This document shows, in pieces, positions 21,366 to 23,599 of a stretch of DNA of 23,599 nucleotides. Each line of letters starts with the position of its first letter. Positions within the stretch are counted from its first letter, which is position 1. The DNA is from JAWXCM01 sp034408745. GTDB lineage: Bacteria; Acidobacteriota; Terriglobia; Bryobacterales; Bryobacteraceae. The stretch lies in the NCBI GenBank assembly GCA_034408745.1, contig JAWXCM010000426.1:1-23599 (forward strand), read 5' to 3'. A program made the translations under genes and the position numbers. The notes under the pieces were generated by a model, which worked only from the letters and a program-made list of their open reading frames with translations, was not told the origin of the DNA and ran no database searches.

Positions 21366-21467
21366 ATGGCCAGGGTCATTCTCGATACGGATATCCTTTC
21401 CGAATACCTCAAAGGCCCCGCTCACAGGCGCGGCGAGCGCTGCACTCCCGCCGAATTTCCTCTCTAA
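21366..21467 (+). pseudogene. VapC toxin N-terminal stub ending in the dispersed repeat
   Basis: 33 residues: M-A-R-V-I-L-D-T-D-I-L-S-E-Y-L-K-G matches the first strand and helix of VapC PIN domains (Asp7, Asp9). After G-P the sequence is no longer PIN-like but reads H-R-R-G-E-R-C-T-P-A-E-F-P-L, encoded by the repeat. About 100 residues and the remaining active-site acids are missing, so no nuclease activity is expected. Confidence 0.7.
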
Positions 21468-21471
21468 ATAA
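21431..21471 (+). repeat. Short dispersed repeat, copy 2
   Basis: Second copy of the repeat at 21029-21069. It replaces the body of the VapC toxin and supplies its stop. The 402-bp spacing frames the toxin-antitoxin remnants like the two ends of an insertion, or a deletion made between repeats. Confidence 0.8.
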
Positions 21472-21512
21472 AAAAAGCGGCCGCGCTGCACGAATGCAAC
21501 GCGACCGCTTTT
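21471..21512. terminator. Bidirectional intrinsic terminator
   Basis: AAAAAAGCGGCCGCG (21471-21485) pairs with CGCGACCGCTTTT (21500-21512) apart from one C:A mismatch, with a 14-nt loop. A run of A on the left and T on the right makes it work in both directions, ending the POTRA/antitoxin side and the convergent BACON gene. Confidence 0.75.
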
Positions 21513-21521
21513 CTTCCCGAT

Positions 21522-23599
21522 TTACTGCACTGCGACAGTTACAGTCGACTGGTTGCTGGCCGCCCCGATCTGCACGTCGACCGGCACCTGACCGGCGGGG
21601 ATGTTGGTTGGGATGCGCACGTTGATCTGCAGCGCACCGCCGATCGCACCGGGCAGCGAACCGGCATACAACACTTCAGCCGGCACACCAGCGATTCGGA
21701 CGGAGACAGGTGCGAGGGGACGTCGCAGAGATCCGCCATCGATCACCTGACCGGTAACACCAGACGGAGTCGTCTGGCCTTCACCGGTCCCGAACAGTAC
21801 GATGATGTTGCCGCGAGCCTCAGCGTTGGACGCCGAATTGACCGTGCCGTTCTGGTTGAGAGCCGCGGCCGGTCCCGTGCCTCCGCTGTTGAGCGTGAAG
21901 AGAGCCGGAGCGGTCTCACCAACCCGGAGTTCGATCTCCTGCGAGGACTGACCCCCCGCGGTGATCACCACGCGGGTCGACAGGCGATTGGCCACTTCGT
22001 ACGGGGCCACCACGTTAATCTGCGTGGCCGACACGAAGAGGAGCGGAGCGGGAACGCCGTCGAAGGTGACGGTGACGCCGCTGACGTTGGTGGCAACGAA
22101 GCCGTTGGCCACACCCCCGGAAACACCGGGAGTGGGTCCCAGGTTCGAGCCGCGGAGCGTGAGGATAGCGCCCGGCGTGGTGACGCTCGGGGCCAGGGAA
22201 GCTGCGCTCAGGACGGCTGTTACCAGCGGTATCGCCGGGCTCGTGACATTGAGCGTGACCGCCACGGACTGCGGGCTGTTAGTCGCGCCGGAGCTGGTTA
22301 CGCTGATGGTGCCGGCGTAGGAACCGGCTGTGAGTCCGGCCGGGTTGATGTTGACGCTGAAAGTCCCGCCGGAAGTGCCGGTCGTCGGGTTCACCGACAG
22401 CCAGCCGCCCGTGGAGTTCGCCGTAGCAGTCCAGTTGAGCGTGACGCCCGAAGCGGAGGTGTTTACCTGAACCTGTTGCGCGACGGGTGGGGCCGAGCTC
22501 GACGTCTGATAGTTGAACGTCAGGCTGCTGGCACTGAGCTGCAGCGCGGCTGGCGGATTCACAGTGTAAGTGACCGGGATAGTGGCCGCGACTGCGCCCT
22601 GTACCTGGATGGTGATGTTGCCGGTGTAAGTTCCGGCACTCAGGCCAGACGGGTTCGCGCTGACCGTAATGGAAGCGCCGAGGTTCCCGCTGGTGGGATT
22701 GACGCTGAGCCAGTTGCCCGCGCCCGTTACCGAAGCGGTGGCCGTGAAGGCGGCAGTCGAATCGCCCGATACCTGAATGGCCTGGGTTGCGACGGCGCCG
22801 CCAGCGACGCCGCTTAGATTCACCGCGCTCGGATTCGGCGTGACGCGAACTGCCTGAGTCACGTTGACCGTAACCGGAATGGTGGCCAGAATCGTACTGC
22901 TGCTGAGTCGGAGGACCGTAATGGTGCCAGAGTAGACACCGGTTTGCGTAAATACGGAAGGATTCACACGAGCGGTGATCGTGGTCGGCGTTGTGGACGA
23001 GGACTGCCCGATCGTCAGGAAGCCGTTCGACGACGTCACGTTGATGGTGATGAAATCCGTGATGTTGTTCGGATTCGTTACCGTCACCGCCTGTTCCGGC
23101 GGCACTGCTCCGCCCAACTGCAGGTTGAAGGTAAGCGAGGCGGGAGTGGTGGTCAGACTTCCGCCACCGACTCCGCTGCCATTGAACGTCACCGGAATTG
23201 TGATCGGGGACAGGGTGGGGACGCTCGGAGTCAGCGTGAAGAAGCCCGTGGTGCCGGTTGGAACCGACTGCGGGAACGGCAGGACAAATGACACCTGCTG
23301 GCCGCTGGAGGCACTCGCCGGGTACTGGATCAGGCCGACCAGACTTGACGACGGAGTAATGGTCACCGAAGTCGGTACGGGCGCGGTGATCAGCAGCGAC
23401 AGCGTCTGGCTGGCTGTCGTGCCGGCCGCGTAGCTGTAGTTCAGGGCTGACGGCGAGGTGGCCAGGCCAGTTCCGCTCGTCCCGCCCGGATTAATGGTGA
23501 TCGGAACCTGCAGTGTGTTCAGACCGCTGCCAACCGGGGGAGTCAGCGTGAAGAAGCCCGTGGTGCCGGTTGGAACCGACTGCGGGAACGGCAGGACAA
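21522..23599 (-). CDS. Large BACON-repeat surface protein with Solibacter-type C-terminal domain (5' end outside window)
   Basis: About 690 residues visible. The frame stays open to the window edge, so the start is not seen; GTG 23366 is internal. Tandem beta-sandwich repeats of about 95-105 residues carry the BACON signature (W-L-S-V-N-P-T-S-G / G-G-W-L-S-V-N-P-T-T-G, S-A-G-T-Y-T-G-N-I-T-I). They are followed by an IPT/TIG-like segment (S-L-A-P-S-V-T-T-P-G-A-I-L-T-L-R-G-S-N-L-G-P) and a final domain with V-L-Y-A-G-S-L-P-G-A-I-G-G-A-L-Q-I-N-V-R-I-P, the Soli-cterm type abundant in Solibacter. Likely secreted or surface-exposed, binding carbohydrate or mucin-like polymers. An exact 61-bp repeat shows recent internal duplication. 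Confidence 0.88.
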   Translation of the reverse strand, partial: VLPFPQSVPTGTTGFFTLTPPVGSGLNTLQVPITINPGGTSGTGLATSPSALNYSYAAGTTASQTLSLLITAPVPTSVTITPSSSLVGLIQYPASASSGQQVSFVLPFPQSVPTGTTGFFTLTPSVPTLSPITIPVTFNGSGVGGGSLTTTPASLTFNLQLGGAVPPEQAVTVTNPNNITDFITINVTSSNGFLTIGQSSSTTPTTITARVNPSVFTQTGVYSGTITVLRLSSSTILATIPVTVNVTQAVRVTPNPSAVNLSGVAGGAVATQAIQVSGDSTAAFTATASVTGAGNWLSVNPTSGNLGASITVSANPSGLSAGTYTGNITIQVQGAVAATIPVTYTVNPPAALQLSASSLTFNYQTSSSAPPVAQQVQVNTSASGVTLNWTATANSTGGWLSVNPTTGTSGGTFSVNINPAGLTAGSYAGTISVTSSGATNSPQSVAVTLNVTSPAIPLVTAVLSAASLAPSVTTPGAILTLRGSNLGPTPGVSGGVANGFVATNVSGVTVTFDGVPAPLLFVSATQINVVAPYEVANRLSTRVVITAGGQSSQEIELRVGETAPALFTLNSGGTGPAAALNQNGTVNSASNAEARGNIIVLFGTGEGQTTPSGVTGQVIDGGSLRRPLAPVSVRIAGVPAEVLYAGSLPGAIGGALQINVRIPTNIPAGQVPVDVQIGAASNQSTVTVAVQ
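23227..23287 (-). repeat. Exact intragenic direct repeat, copy nearer the 3' end
   Basis: Identical over 61 bp to 23539-23599, 312 bp (104 codons) apart, so in frame. The match may extend past the window edge. It encodes part of the repeated domain (S-V-P-T-G-T-T-G-F-F-T-L-T-P). Confidence 0.9.
23539..23599 (-). repeat. Exact intragenic direct repeat, copy at the window edge
   Basis: Partner of 23227-23287. Identity at nucleotide level implies recent duplication or gene conversion of a whole 104-residue module. Confidence 0.9.

Noticed and set aside
1..23599. CRISPR array, rRNA genes, transposase with terminal inverted repeats, riboswitch
   Set aside because: None seen. The repeats present are att cores, right arms, a dispersed 41-bp repeat and intragenic duplications, with no regular repeat-spacer pattern.

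Overview
The window looks like a chromosomal segment of an Acidobacteriota, most likely Bryobacterales/Solibacter-like. The reasons are an ADOP-type (acidobacterial duplicated orphan permease) FtsX/MacB gene, a large carboxypeptidase-regulatory-domain TonB-dependent receptor, a BACON-repeat surface protein ending in the Solibacter-type C-terminal domain, and high-GC coding sequence. No taxonomic search was possible, so this is an inference from gene families.

Layout. (1) 1-2680 is a decayed defence island. It holds a DEAD/DEAH-helicase N-terminal stub, a truncated PIN gene, an intact XRE-ImmA/IrrE regulator, a divergent DUF2188 gene, and a frameshifted C-terminal remnant of an N6-adenine/type IIG-like DNA methyltransferase. 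(2) 2658-8376 is one ADOP permease gene, truncated at its 5' end and split by a 3,841-bp insertion (3453-7293). The insertion is two small islands in tandem, bounded by three copies of a 16-bp core (3437-3452, 5759-5774, 7278-7293) that matches a tRNA T-arm. Island A carries a frameshifted HEPN-like gene, an integrase remnant and an apparently intact VapBC pair. Island B carries a broken HNH-like gene and a HicBA pair whose hicA is internally deleted. Both islands end in the same ~138-bp right arm. (3) 8401-13828 is housekeeping: an AI-2E-family permease, an HAD phosphatase, an M48 metalloprotease, ilvE, and a NagA-like deacetylase. A possible unannotated 44-aa basic protein lies antisense between ilvE and nagA. 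(4) 19528-13822 (minus strand) is a tight three-gene unit: TPR-like exported protein, M19 dipeptidase, giant TonB-dependent receptor. (5) 19608-21065 is an exported multi-POTRA protein without a beta-barrel. It is followed by remnants of toxin-antitoxin genes between two copies of a short repeat that supplies the C-terminus of both flanking reading frames. (6) 21522-23599 is the 3' part of a very large, internally repetitive BACON-domain surface protein running off the window.

The functional themes are cell-envelope peptide and polymer turnover (M19 dipeptidase, M48 protease, TonB receptor, POTRA protein, NagA) and a mobile/defence layer in various stages of decay. The most interesting observation is that the conserved ADOP motif G-F-D-S-R-N is encoded by a sequence that mimics a tRNA T-arm. 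It appears to have served as a decoy attachment site for tRNA-targeting islands.
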